The translations under genes and the position numbers were made by a program. The notes below the pieces were generated by a model that did no database searches, was not told the origin of the DNA, and saw only the letters and a list, made by a program, of their open reading frames with translations. Of a DNA stretch of 64,000 nt, positions 43,657 to 52,293 are shown piece after piece (position 1 is the stretch's first letter; the number at the start of each line of letters is the position of its first letter). This stretch comes from Bacteroidota bacterium (GTDB taxonomy: Bacteria; Bacteroidota; Bacteroidia; Bacteroidales; UBA12481): the NCBI GenBank assembly GCA_018669475.1, contig JABHCC010000032.1, positions 256,058 to 320,057 on the forward strand, written 5' to 3'.

Positions 43657-44754
43657 ATGGGCTTGCAATGTGGCATAATCGGAATAACTAATATTGGTAA
43701 AACCACTATCTTCAACTGTATCTCTGAAACGAAAGTTGTAACCAGCAACTTTGCTTTCAGTACGAATAAGTCAAACAGAGGGCAGGTCAAGGTACCTGAT
43801 GAACGCCTTCATCTCATTGATAACTTCATCCATTCGGCAAAAATCATTCCTACATCTATTGAAATCATTGATATTCCCGGATTAGCAAAAGGTGCTAGTC
43901 AGGGAGAAGGAATTGGTAATAGTTTCCTGGCAGACATTCGCAACTGTGATGCCTTGATTCATGTAGTTAGATGCTTTGATGACGAGAATCTGGTGCATAT
44001 TGACCAGACCATTGATCCGGTTCGAGATAAAGAGGCAATTGATTTTGAACTCCAGGTCAAGGATCTTGAATCAATTGAGAAACGGATGGCAAAATGGGAG
44101 AAGACTGCTAAATCAGGAGACAAAACTGCAAAAAACGGTATGATTGCTCTGGAAAAATGCAAAAATCACCTTGAAGATTTTCAAAGCCTACGATCTCTTG
44201 AAATGGATGCAGATATTCATCAGTACATTGATGATCTGGCTCTGTTATCAATTAAACCGGTTATGTATGTCTGCAATGTTGAAGACGAATCAGCGATAAA
44301 TGGCAATCACCATGTTGATAAGTTCAAAGATGCCGTCAAGGCTGAAAACACCGAAGTAATAATTATAGCTGGCAAAATTGAATCAGAGATTGCTGAACTT
44401 GAAGACGAGGATGATCGTGTCATTTTCCTTAAGGATATTGGTCTTGAAGTGCCAGGCGTCAACAAACTCATCAGATCAGCCTACGACTTGCTAAATTTGC
44501 AAACCTTTTTCACAGCCGGTCCTAAGGAGATCAGAGCCTGGACGATTAAAAAAGGAATGGCAGCACCAGAAGCTGCCGGAGTTATTCATAGTGATCTGCA
44601 AAGAGGATTCATCAGAGCCGAAGTCATGAAATATGACGATTTTATAAGTATTGGTTCTGAATCAGCCTGCAGGGAAGTTGGAAAATTGTATATTGAGGGG
44701 AAAAATTATATTGTCGATGATGGGGACATTCTCCATATTCGATTCAATGTTTAA
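43657..44754 (+). CDS. ychF: redox-regulated ATPase YchF
   Basis: 365-residue Obg-family P-loop ATPase. G1 reads GITNIGKTTIFNCIS where most YchF have GLPNVGKST; the P-loop lysine and threonine are kept. G3 is DIPGLAKGASQGEGIGNSFL, and G4 is NVEDES, the YchF-specific ATP-selective motif. The C-terminal TGS-like domain begins about 280 (FTAGPKEIRAWTIKKG, AAGVIHSDLQRGFIRAEV) and the end YIVDDGDILHIRFNV is canonical. It is followed 5 bp later by the alkaline-phosphatase-family gene. Confidence 0.95.
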   Translation: MGLQCGIIGITNIGKTTIFNCISETKVVTSNFAFSTNKSNRGQVKVPDERLHLIDNFIHSAKIIPTSIEIIDIPGLAKGASQGEGIGNSFLADIRNCDALIHVVRCFDDENLVHIDQTIDPVRDKEAIDFELQVKDLESIEKRMAKWEKTAKSGDKTAKNGMIALEKCKNHLEDFQSLRSLEMDADIHQYIDDLALLSIKPVMYVCNVEDESAINGNHHVDKFKDAVKAENTEVIIIAGKIESEIAELEDEDDRVIFLKDIGLEVPGVNKLIRSAYDLLNLQTFFTAGPKEIRAWTIKKGMAAPEAAGVIHSDLQRGFIRAEVMKYDDFISIGSESACREVGKLYIEGKNYIVDDGDILHIRFNV

Positions 44755-44759
44755 CACAG

Positions 44760-46418
44760 ATGCACGTACTAAAATCCCTTTTATTACTGCCTTTTATGCT
44801 TTTACTCATGGTGAATTCATCCATGGGGCAGGACAACAAAATTCCCAAATTAGTTGTTACTATCATTATCGATCCTTTAAGCCCAGATTGGATTGAGGAT
44901 TATCAAGACCAGCTCAGTACGGGCGGAATTCTTAAACTAATCAATGAAGGAAAATCCTTCACATCGGCAACTGTTGGAAATGCTCTGGCAAGCAGGGCAT
45001 CATCAGTTGCAACTATAGCAACTGCGGCACCTCCCTCTATACATGGAATTGTCGGAAACTCCTGGTATGACCGTCTTAAAAAAGAGGAGATATTCAGCAC
45101 TGAGGATTATCTTGTTCAGGGCTTCGATAATTTTAGTCAACTGAGTAAGAACAGTTCCACCCATCTTTTATCAACCAGTTTAGGCGATCAGGTTGTCAGG
45201 ACGACCGAAGGAAAACTTATTTCCTTGAGTCTCGAACCGGATGCGGCTATCCTGGCTGGTGGGCACCGCAGCCATGGAAGTTATTGGTTCGACACATACT
45301 CAGGCTCCTGGATTAGCAATCGTTCTTATGTGGATAAATTACCCCAGTGGGTGATCGATTTTAATAACCATAATCATGCGGATCAATACTTAAACCAGGA
45401 ATGGGATTTACTGCTCAATGAAGATGCATATGCCAAATGTAATATTGATGAGAGCCCGTATGAAATGGGAATCCTGGGCTCATCTACGAGGTTTCCATAT
45501 CGATTAAGACGGATGACACGGCAGGTTACACAGGGCAAATACGAAGCAATTAAAAAAACACCATTTGGAAATACACTGCTTTCTGACTTTTCAATTGCAG
45601 CATTACATAATGAACAAATGGGTTTGGATGAGCATACTGATTTTTTATACATAAGCTTTACCGGATTCAGTCATATTACATCCAGATTTGGAGTAGAGAG
45701 CCGGGAGTTTAAGGATGCTGTGATCCGCCTTGACATGGAGATACAACATCTCTTATTTGTTTTATCTGAAAACATTGGCAAAGACAATGTTCTCGTCATG
45801 CTGACAGGAACACACGGTGCGAGCTGGAATGCAGATCAGGCAAAAGCAAACGGTTTGCCTGCCGGGAGATTCAGGGCTCGGAACGCAATGGCACTTTTGA
45901 ACTCATTTATTAGTGCTATTTATGGCGAGAATTATTGGATTGAGAGCTATATCGACCAGCAAATATATCTGGACCAAACGCTTATTGACCAAGAGAAAAT
46001 TCCCATTGCTATAATTCAGGAGCAGGCTGCCAGATTTATGCGACAATTCGAGGGTGTTGCTATGGCTTTGCCAGCTGACCGAATGGTATCGGCATCGATA
46101 ACACATCCGGCAGGATCATTATTTCAGGCCGCATATAATTCAAATCGCTCAGGAGATATTTTACTAATCCTTCAGCCCGGATGGATTCAGGATGGGAATC
46201 TGGTATCAGATCATCTTTCTGTTTATCCCTATGACCAAAAAGTGCCCTTTATTTGGTGGGGAGGATCTGTCATGCCTGGTAGCATCTCTGATCCGGTTTC
46301 TCTAAAAGACATTGCTCCAACCATATGTGAATATGCCAATGTCCCTGTTCCAAATACTTCTCAAGGCAAGTCTCTTTATAAACTTATAGTTGCTGCCACG
46401 GATAATGGAGATCTATAA
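44760..46418 (+). CDS. divergent alkaline-phosphatase-superfamily secreted protein
   Basis: 552 residues with signal peptide (MHVLKSLLLLPFMLLLMVNSSMG), related to the PafA/type I phosphodiesterase family (LVVTIIIDPLSPDW; AAPPSIHGIVGNSWYDR). The first metal aspartate (IIID) is present. However, the DxxGH site reads TGFSHITSRFG and the Asp-His-Gly site reads MLTGTHGASW, so two metal-ligand aspartates seem to be missing while both histidines remain. It may therefore be inactive or altered. Periplasmic; probably cotranscribed with ychF by proximity (5 bp). No second metal His is confirmed. Confidence 0.75.
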   Translation: MHVLKSLLLLPFMLLLMVNSSMGQDNKIPKLVVTIIIDPLSPDWIEDYQDQLSTGGILKLINEGKSFTSATVGNALASRASSVATIATAAPPSIHGIVGNSWYDRLKKEEIFSTEDYLVQGFDNFSQLSKNSSTHLLSTSLGDQVVRTTEGKLISLSLEPDAAILAGGHRSHGSYWFDTYSGSWISNRSYVDKLPQWVIDFNNHNHADQYLNQEWDLLLNEDAYAKCNIDESPYEMGILGSSTRFPYRLRRMTRQVTQGKYEAIKKTPFGNTLLSDFSIAALHNEQMGLDEHTDFLYISFTGFSHITSRFGVESREFKDAVIRLDMEIQHLLFVLSENIGKDNVLVMLTGTHGASWNADQAKANGLPAGRFRARNAMALLNSFISAIYGENYWIESYIDQQIYLDQTLIDQEKIPIAIIQEQAARFMRQFEGVAMALPADRMVSASITHPAGSLFQAAYNSNRSGDILLILQPGWIQDGNLVSDHLSVYPYDQKVPFIWWGGSVMPGSISDPVSLKDIAPTICEYANVPVPNTSQGKSLYKLIVAATDNGDL

Positions 46419-46551
46419 TCATCTTATTGTCGGTTTTCAATAAGCAATACCTGATCCATCTTATGAAGATCATTGTATGTAACTTCAAATAATTTACAAC
46501 TGCTGTCTTCTGCAGGACGTAAATATCCACAAAGACTATTATTTTTACGGA

Positions 46552-48054
46552 ATGAAAGCCAAGCTTTTAACAATCCTAATGGTCTTATTATTGTGGATCG
46601 GACTATCTGACACAAGCAGGGCTCAATCACCATATTGGGTGAGATTCATCGATAAAACAGTCATACAGGAGCAACATGACCCCTATGCTATTCCGATACC
46701 TGAGGAATATATCCAAGTGATAAATAACATGGGCATCAGCGTCATAGGAACCAGCAGATGGCTCAATCTGGCTATGGTAGAAATATCACGACGTCAAATG
46801 AAAATCCTGCAATCCTTACCATGCGTGAAAGAATTAAGACCTGTCAGGGAGGTTCAAAGTAAACTGGCTTTTATTGGATCGCATGATTCTGATTTTGGTC
46901 CTTTGCTTGACCAGCAGTTAAATTGGTTTGAATATCCAATGATCAAAGAAAAAGGATTGACAGGCAAAGGGATACGCATTGCTATTTTTGACGGTGGTTT
47001 TCCTGGTGTAAATTCCCATGCAGCTTTCAGGCATCTTTTTGAACATGATAAGATTATTGCTACCTGGAATTTCCCTGAAAATTCTTCTTCGGTTTATCGA
47101 AATCACCCACATGGTACAGCAGTACTCTCATGTATAACAGGGAACAAAGAAGGCAAGCCAAGTGGTTTAGCACCAGATGCAGAGTTTTTACTTGCACGTA
47201 CTGAACTGGACGGTGAACCCTGGAGAGAACAATTATTCTGGATACAAGCAGCTGAGTGGGCCGAAAAAAATGGAGCAAACATTATTTGCTCGTCTTTAGG
47301 CTACACATTTCACCACTATTTCCCAGAAGAAATGGATGGAAGTAGTCCGGTTGCTGAAGCAGCAAGAATTGCCAGTGAGAAAGGAATTTTGGTCATCAAC
47401 TCTATTGGTAATGATGGTGAGTCAAAATGGAAAATTCCAGGTACTCCTGCTGATGCCGTAGAAGTGCTAAGTGTTGGCGGTATTGATCCCGAGACTGGAT
47501 TGAAATCTTCTTTTAGTTCTTTTGGACCTAATGCTTCAGGGCAAATGAAACCCAATGTGGTAGCCCCTTCAAAAGTACTTGCGGCAACGAGAGACGGATG
47601 GAAAGTAATGCACGGAACCTCATTTGCAACGCCGTTGGTGGCCGGATATGCAGCATGTATCTGGGAAATGCATCCTGAAATGAGTAATCGGGATATTTTC
47701 GAGCTTATTCAATTTTCCGGAAATCTCCATCCATACTATGATTATGCTCATGGCTATGGAGTACCTCAAATTAGTAAGCTCATAGATCTGCCAAAGCCAT
47801 CAGGTGCAAATAATCTAATTGTTCATAGCAAATCGGGATTAATCATTGTCAAGACAAGAGGGGTGCCTGGTCAAAATCCTTACCTGTATTATCATTTGTC
47901 CGACCAGACTGGAAGGCTACTTGAATATAAGGTAATAGATGTGAGGTCTGGTGATCAGATAGGCATTGACACCAAGGAATATCCTAACTTGTCAAAAATA
48001 AGGATTCGATATGGTACAACGGTAAAAAGCCTTACGATAAAAAATGAAATCTGA
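46552..48054 (+). CDS. subtilisin-family secreted serine protease with type IX-like C-terminus
   Basis: 500 residues: signal peptide (MKAKLLTILMVLLLWIGL), a propeptide-like region, an S8 catalytic domain with Asp in IRIAIFDGGFPGV (about 146), His in HPHGTAVLSCITG (about 187), oxyanion Asn in INSIGNDGE (about 285) and Ser in HGTSFATPLVAGYAA (about 357). The last ~80 residues form beta strands (YLYYHLSDQTGRLLEYKV, LSKIRIRYGTTVKSLTI) that resemble a type A T9SS sorting domain, though the usual PNP start is not clear. It overlaps the following gene by 11 bp. Likely a secreted or surface protease. Confidence 0.9.
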   Translation: MKAKLLTILMVLLLWIGLSDTSRAQSPYWVRFIDKTVIQEQHDPYAIPIPEEYIQVINNMGISVIGTSRWLNLAMVEISRRQMKILQSLPCVKELRPVREVQSKLAFIGSHDSDFGPLLDQQLNWFEYPMIKEKGLTGKGIRIAIFDGGFPGVNSHAAFRHLFEHDKIIATWNFPENSSSVYRNHPHGTAVLSCITGNKEGKPSGLAPDAEFLLARTELDGEPWREQLFWIQAAEWAEKNGANIICSSLGYTFHHYFPEEMDGSSPVAEAARIASEKGILVINSIGNDGESKWKIPGTPADAVEVLSVGGIDPETGLKSSFSSFGPNASGQMKPNVVAPSKVLAATRDGWKVMHGTSFATPLVAGYAACIWEMHPEMSNRDIFELIQFSGNLHPYYDYAHGYGVPQISKLIDLPKPSGANNLIVHSKSGLIIVKTRGVPGQNPYLYYHLSDQTGRLLEYKVIDVRSGDQIGIDTKEYPNLSKIRIRYGTTVKSLTIKNEI

Positions 48055-48775
48055 GAAATTCCTATATGTAATATTCATAATATTTATTGTGATGCTTCCA
48101 TTAATTCCTGGACAAGGACAGGAAGTACTGATCAGTGAAAAGCCCAATTATGATAAACAGGTAAATAAATGGGGCCCCAACCGTTTGAACCACCTGCATT
48201 ATATCTTAGATATTGGACATCATTTATCTTTTGGGGATGAATTTATCCCAAGCTCTATTATTGGCAGTTATTCATTTGCCAGCCGGGTGCAATATAAACG
48301 AAAGCTGTCACCAAATTTTGCTATTGTGGTAAACACAGGCATAGAACAACACCGACTGAAATTCATACCCAATACAGTCTCCCCAATCTCTGGCGAGCTT
48401 TCCCACGAAAAAGAATGGTTATTACTTCACTGGTCATCCTCTGAGGCTTTTTTAAGAATTAACATTGACGGCAAAAGAGGTGATTATTTAGGAAAATACT
48501 GTGATTTAGGATTGTTTTACAATCAAATATTGGGAAGTCGGCACGTATTCATTGATAATGCTTTTGAGGAAGCCCAGACTTTCAAAAGAAGTAAAACAAT
48601 CATGAAAGGCCTACACTATATCACCAAACAAGCATGGGGTTTTGCTGTGCGAATAGCTTTTGACACTGTAGCAGTCCACTATCAATACCAGCTATCCCCC
48701 TCAGTGCTATCCGAAGATATAACTAAAGATTACCCTGTTCATCAGCTTGGGATTAGCTATTCAATTGTGAATTGA
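48044..48775 (+). CDS. outer-membrane-like protein of unknown function
   Basis: 243 residues with an N-terminal signal peptide (MKSEKFLYVIFIIFIVMLPL, then IPGQGQE). It has alternating strands with aromatic girdle-like positions (SYSFASRVQYKRKLSPNF, GFAVRIAFDTVAVHYQYQ, HQLGISYSIVN) and a final strand ending in hydrophobic residues, as in a small beta-barrel. I do not recognise the family. Its start overlaps the subtilase stop and its 3' end overlaps the convergent GGGPS gene by 23 bp. Confidence 0.65.
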   Translation: MKSEKFLYVIFIIFIVMLPLIPGQGQEVLISEKPNYDKQVNKWGPNRLNHLHYILDIGHHLSFGDEFIPSSIIGSYSFASRVQYKRKLSPNFAIVVNTGIEQHRLKFIPNTVSPISGELSHEKEWLLLHWSSSEAFLRINIDGKRGDYLGKYCDLGLFYNQILGSRHVFIDNAFEEAQTFKRSKTIMKGLHYITKQAWGFAVRIAFDTVAVHYQYQLSPSVLSEDITKDYPVHQLGISYSIVN

Positions 48776-49517
48776 ATTGATTTGTTGCCTCTTTTATCTC
48801 AGACAAAAAGGAAGGTTGCTCTTCAACCCTGTTACCTACAACTATCAGATCTGCTCCGGCAGAATAGGCATCAAAAGCTTGTTGACCTGACCTTATTCCT
48901 CCACCAATAATAAGTGGGCAATGGGTGGCTTTAGCAACAGCTTCTATCATTGCAGGTGGAATTGGATTATGAGCCCCGCTACCTCCATCCATGTATATGA
49001 CCTGCAGCCCAAGCATTTCTCCAGCTAATGCGGTTGCTACAGCAATTTCAGGCTTGTTAGCCGGAAGCGGTTTAGTATGACTAATATACTCTACTGTGGT
49101 GGTCATTCCTCCATCTATCAGCATATATCCGGTGGGGATAACCTCAATACTCTCTTTCGCTAAAAAAGGTGCCGCAACAACATGATTTCCAATAAGGTAA
49201 TCTGGATTCCTGCCGGATATTAATGATAAAAATAATATAGCATCTGCCAACGGGCTCAGCTGTATAACAGAACCAGGAAACAGTACCAGTGGAATATCAG
49301 ATTTTGAACGCAAATATTTCAACACAGGATCTATACTTTTAAAAACCAGACTACCCCCGACGAGGAAGAAGGAAACTCCAGCCTCAGCTGACAAGCTCAC
49401 ACATTTGTCAAGATATCCTTCATCAGACTTATCCGGATCTATTAACAAGGCAAAACTCTTTTTACCTGATTTTAAGCTTACCAGATGGTTTTTTACTTTT
49501 CTGTTTTGTTCTTCCAT
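48753..49517 (-). CDS. geranylgeranylglyceryl/heptaprenylglyceryl phosphate synthase family enzyme
   Basis: 254-residue TIM-barrel prenyltransferase that attaches a polyprenyl chain to glycerol 1-phosphate. FALLIDPDKSDE carries the conserved Asp, FFLVGGSLVF the phosphate-binding region, YMLIDGGMTTTVEY and VIYMDGGSGAHNPIP the substrate loops, and PLIIGGGIRSGQQA and GADLIVVGNRVEE the C-terminal phosphate site. The longer GGGPS-group form is known from Bacteroidota, where the physiological lipid is not settled. Its start overlaps the 3' end of gldD by 25 bp. Confidence 0.88.
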   Translation of the reverse strand: MEEQNRKVKNHLVSLKSGKKSFALLIDPDKSDEGYLDKCVSLSAEAGVSFFLVGGSLVFKSIDPVLKYLRSKSDIPLVLFPGSVIQLSPLADAILFLSLISGRNPDYLIGNHVVAAPFLAKESIEVIPTGYMLIDGGMTTTVEYISHTKPLPANKPEIAVATALAGEMLGLQVIYMDGGSGAHNPIPPAMIEAVAKATHCPLIIGGGIRSGQQAFDAYSAGADLIVVGNRVEEQPSFLSEIKEATNQFNSQLNS

Positions 49518-50107
49518 TTCATCGTACTCAAAATAACTTCAACATCCTTTCCAAGAAAATCTATTACCGGAGCAAGTGAATCCCGGTTAGGCTCTGCATT
49601 AAAATACAAAGCTCCACGTAAAAAGTTTGTAGCACTATCAGTACAAAAAAACTGAATTGAAGATGCAGTGTTTCCTTTTATATGGTACAATACCCCTGAA
49701 ACGTTAGCTGGTGAGTTATCGAATCGCTTCTGAGAAATACCATCTGCTTTTAATGTGTGTTTGTACACAAATGTATGTGCATCTTCAATGAGTTGAGCAA
49801 GGTTTTGTTCTACTGGCTTATAGGTAATATATATATTAGCATTAAAATCGGGGAAATTAATATTTATCCAATCTTCAGTTTGTTCAGTTTTCTGAAAACC
49901 TCCCTGGTAGTCACTAATGTGAGCATATCGAGGAATTTGAAAACTGAATGGATAAGAATTGGGCAGATCCTCATAATGTTTCTCCGGTAGTGCAATGCGA
50001 AAAAAGCCCCTTGGTTTTGGGGTGGATCTGGATTGACACCCGGAGATTCCGACATATAGAAGGATCAGCAACAGCAATCCCAATGAAAATAGTTTTTTAT
50101 ATTTCAT
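49493..50107 (-). CDS. gldD: gliding motility lipoprotein GldD
   Basis: 204 residues. The ATG at 50107 gives a lipoprotein signal (MKYKKLFSLGLLLLILLYVG then ISGC, lipidated Cys about 24); the longer frame from 50158 hides it. The mature part RGFFRIALPEKHYEDLPNSY, YPFSFQIPRYA and GALYFNAEPNRDSLAPVIDF matches GldD. GldD is required for gliding in Flavobacterium, but it is kept in many non-gliding Bacteroidota. It lies between gldE (101 bp upstream) and the GGGPS gene, which it overlaps; the gap after gldE carries the 17-nt element. Anchored in a membrane facing the periplasm. Confidence 0.9.
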   Translation of the reverse strand: MKYKKLFSLGLLLLILLYVGISGCQSRSTPKPRGFFRIALPEKHYEDLPNSYPFSFQIPRYAHISDYQGGFQKTEQTEDWININFPDFNANIYITYKPVEQNLAQLIEDAHTFVYKHTLKADGISQKRFDNSPANVSGVLYHIKGNTASSIQFFCTDSATNFLRGALYFNAEPNRDSLAPVIDFLGKDVEVILSTMKWKNKTEK

Positions 50108-50187
50108 CCGTTTATATTCATTTCTATTTATCGGATGGAGCTCACATAACAAAAACAATCATCCGTGTGTGTGTAAAAAAAATTTCC

Positions 50188-50204
50188 TTTTGTCATGCTC
50201 GGTT
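50188..50204 (-). repeat. 17-nt 3'-flank element, copy 3
   Basis: Minus-strand AACCGAGCATGACAAAA, starting 4 nt past the gldE stop and in its sense orientation; identical over 17 nt to the copies at 18468-18484 and 27867-27883. Confidence 0.8.
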
Positions 50205-50208
50205 TATT

Positions 50209-51471
50209 CTAAGGAACTTTAACCCGAACCTTGACGATTCTTCTTTGATCCACTTCATCAATAACAAATTCAAACTCTTTGAAAGTAAAACGTTCATTTT
50301 TCCCAGGTATTTCACCAGTCATTTCAAGAATCAAGCCGGCCAATGTTTCAGCTTCCCCTCGTACCTCACTAAAAACTTCATCCGGCAGGTCTAATATTTT
50401 GTAGAAGTCAATCAACAATATCTTTGCTTTGAAAAGGTAGGTTTTGTCATTAATTCTTGAGTACAACACTTCTTCTTCGTCTGATTCATCACTAATTTCA
50501 CCAACTATTTCTTCAAGAATGTCTTCAAGTGTGACCAAACCAGATGTACCCCCATATTCATCGACAATTAATGCCAGGTGAATCTTCTGTTTTTGAAACT
50601 CTTCTAATAAATCATTTATTTTTTTATTCTCAGGCACAAAATAAGGAGGACGGATCAATGATTGCCATCTGAAAGAATTGCTTTTTACGATGTGGGGAAG
50701 AAGGTCCTTCACATATAATATTCCCTTGATATGGTCGAAATCTTTAATAAAGACGGGAATTCTGGAATAACCTGTTTCAGTAATCATATTTAGCAACTTG
50801 CTAAAAGAAGTCGCAATATCCACTGCTACCACATCCACGCGGGGCTTCATAATTTCCCTTACGTCAGTAGTTCCAAAATTTACAATACCCTTCAGTATTT
50901 TCTCATCATCATCCAATTCTTCCCCTGTCAATTCCAAGGCTTGCGACAGGTCATCCATACTGATATTAGATTTGTGATCTTTTAGTCGCTTCTGTACTGC
51001 AGAAGTTGAACGAATAAGTACGGCTGCTAATGGTTTAAATATAATGGATAATGTCTTGATCGGGAGGGCCATGAAGAAAACAAACTTTAAACTGAATCTG
51101 GAGGCATATACTTTGGGCACAATCTCTCCCACCAGTAATATAATAAAGGTGATTACAATTGTCTGCAAGATAAAGCCCAAAGCCGGGTTGGAAGAAAAGT
51201 CAAATATATTATGCGAAACCCAGGTAGAAAGGATTACAATACCGACATTAACGAAATTATTTGCAATCAGAATAGTAGCCAGAAGTTTCTCCGGTTGATC
51301 TAGTAAGTCCTTTGCTGTTCTCGAGACTCGATTCTTTTTATTGCGTAACTGGGCTATATCAACTGGCCTGAGAGCGAAGAACGCTACCTCTGAACCTGAA
51401 ATGAGTGCAGAAACAACAAGTAAAACCGCAATAACAGCGAGACCAACAATTACATCAACCGGAAAAACCAT
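50209..51471 (-). CDS. gldE: gliding motility-associated protein GldE (CNNM/CorC-type)
   Basis: 420-residue inner-membrane protein: CNNM domain with four hydrophobic segments (about 5-160; ALISGSEVAFFALRPVDIAQ, IILLVGEIVPKVYASRF), a CBS pair (about 205-330; VREIMKPRVDVVAVDIATS, ALIVDEYGGTSGLVTLEDIL) and a C-terminal CorC/HlyC domain (about 345-420). The family transports Mg or other divalent ions; in gliding bacteria GldE supports GldD. It is adjacent to gldD downstream and ssb upstream (12 bp), the usual Bacteroidota order. Confidence 0.92.
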   Translation of the reverse strand: MVFPVDVIVGLAVIAVLLVVSALISGSEVAFFALRPVDIAQLRNKKNRVSRTAKDLLDQPEKLLATILIANNFVNVGIVILSTWVSHNIFDFSSNPALGFILQTIVITFIILLVGEIVPKVYASRFSLKFVFFMALPIKTLSIIFKPLAAVLIRSTSAVQKRLKDHKSNISMDDLSQALELTGEELDDDEKILKGIVNFGTTDVREIMKPRVDVVAVDIATSFSKLLNMITETGYSRIPVFIKDFDHIKGILYVKDLLPHIVKSNSFRWQSLIRPPYFVPENKKINDLLEEFQKQKIHLALIVDEYGGTSGLVTLEDILEEIVGEISDESDEEEVLYSRINDKTYLFKAKILLIDFYKILDLPDEVFSEVRGEAETLAGLILEMTGEIPGKNERFTFKEFEFVIDEVDQRRIVKVRVKVP

Positions 51472-51483
51472 CAGGACAAGTGC

Positions 51484-51924
51484 TTAAAATGGAAGGTCAT
51501 CATCTTCGCTCTGATCTTTAGAGAAATCCGTGTTTTCAGGCTTTGCTTCTTTACTTTGGCTCTCCACCGGAGTCGCTGGTGCAGTATCATTGTCCCCCTT
51601 ACGTCCAAGAAGCTGTATTGAACCAGCCACTATCTCGGTTGTATAACGCTTATTCCCTTCCTTATCTTCCCATGACCGGTTAATGATTCTGCCATCAACA
51701 TAGAGCTGACGCCCCTTTTTGATATATTTCTCGGCCAATTCAGCCAGGTGCCGCCATGCAACAATGTTATGCCATTCGGTCTGTGTAACTTTCTCACCAC
51801 TTTTGTTTTTGTAAACTTCACTTGTGGCAAGACTAAATCGTGCTACGGAGGTTCCTCCCTCCAGGTAGCGAACTTCCGGGTCATTGCCTACGTTTCCAAT
51901 AAGAATTGCTTTGTTAACTGACAT
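51484..51924 (-). CDS. ssb: single-stranded DNA-binding protein
   Basis: 146 residues from the ATG at 51924 (MSVNKAILIGNVGNDPEVRY); an earlier in-frame ATG at 51960 adds an unlikely MYFYFSELNDYY. One OB fold (about 1-105; TQTEWHNIVAWRHLAELAEK, RGRQLYVDGRII), a disordered linker and the acidic tip EDDDLPF that recruits DNA-repair and replication proteins. It is first of ssb-gldE-gldD. The mutY gene often found between ssb and HU in Bacteroidota is missing. Confidence 0.96.
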   Translation of the reverse strand: MSVNKAILIGNVGNDPEVRYLEGGTSVARFSLATSEVYKNKSGEKVTQTEWHNIVAWRHLAELAEKYIKKGRQLYVDGRIINRSWEDKEGNKRYTTEIVAGSIQLLGRKGDNDTAPATPVESQSKEAKPENTDFSKDQSEDDDLPF

Positions 51925-52039
51925 GTAATAATCATTTAATTCTGAAAAATAAAAGTACAAACTATTCCAAACATCCCCAAGCTGATAATTCCAGCTTTGG
52001 TAAGAGAAGCCATAATCAAAACTGATTAGGAGGTGCTAA

Positions 52040-52135
52040 ATGGATTCTGATTTAATCCTCTATCTAATTGTATATATGCAATCCGGATACCTGAATGGAA
52101 TAAATCACTCAACTATTTTACCTTGGAAGAAATAA
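52040..52135 (+). CDS. possible small protein, 31 residues, with Shine-Dalgarno
   Basis: ATG at 52040 preceded by AGGAGG (52028-52033) at the ideal spacing, unusual for a phylum that hardly uses Shine-Dalgarno. The peptide starts MDSDLILYLIVYMQSGYLNG and ends ILPWKK. It follows two hairpins. I recognise no family and found no promoter box, so it may be chance. Confidence 0.25.
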   Translation: MDSDLILYLIVYMQSGYLNGINHSTILPWKK

Positions 52136-52243
52136 ATCATGATTACCGCAAACATTTAGACCCTCATTTTCAGTTAGTTTACACTTTTTGCGTAGTTTAG
52201 TAAAAAAACTTTTTTTCAATTATGCAGATCTCAACAAAAGATG

Positions 52244-52251
52244 TATATTTG
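52244..52251 (+). promoter_or_regulatory. putative -7 box of the HU gene
   Basis: TATATTTG, exact TAnnTTTG match, 42 bp before the HU start codon. No exact -33 TTTG at 19 nt. Confidence 0.55.
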
Positions 52252-52293
52252 CAGACCAATATGTAATTAGTTGATAATTAAAGATTTTATAAA

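Larger units (their letters stand above)
51925..52293. other. divergent intergenic region between ssb and the HU gene
   Basis: 369 bp, with two hairpins: arms at 51977-51984 and 51992-52000 (bulged) and a perfect TAATCA/TGATTA stem at 52013-52028. AGGAGG follows at 52028-52033. A 31-codon open frame begins at 52040 (separate entry), and a promoter box for HU lies at 52244-52251. No trace of mutY was found on either strand. Confidence 0.6.

Noticed and set aside
51925..51960. Earlier start for ssb (MYFYFSELNDYY)
   Set aside because: SSB normally begins at MSVNKAILIGN. The extra residues add nothing recognisable and lie where the promoter should be.
51961..52200. Remnant of mutY in the ssb-HU gap
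   Set aside because: Reading both strands gave only short frames. The LPWK in the 31-codon peptide looks like MutY's LPWR but has no other MutY context and is on the strand away from the expected orientation.
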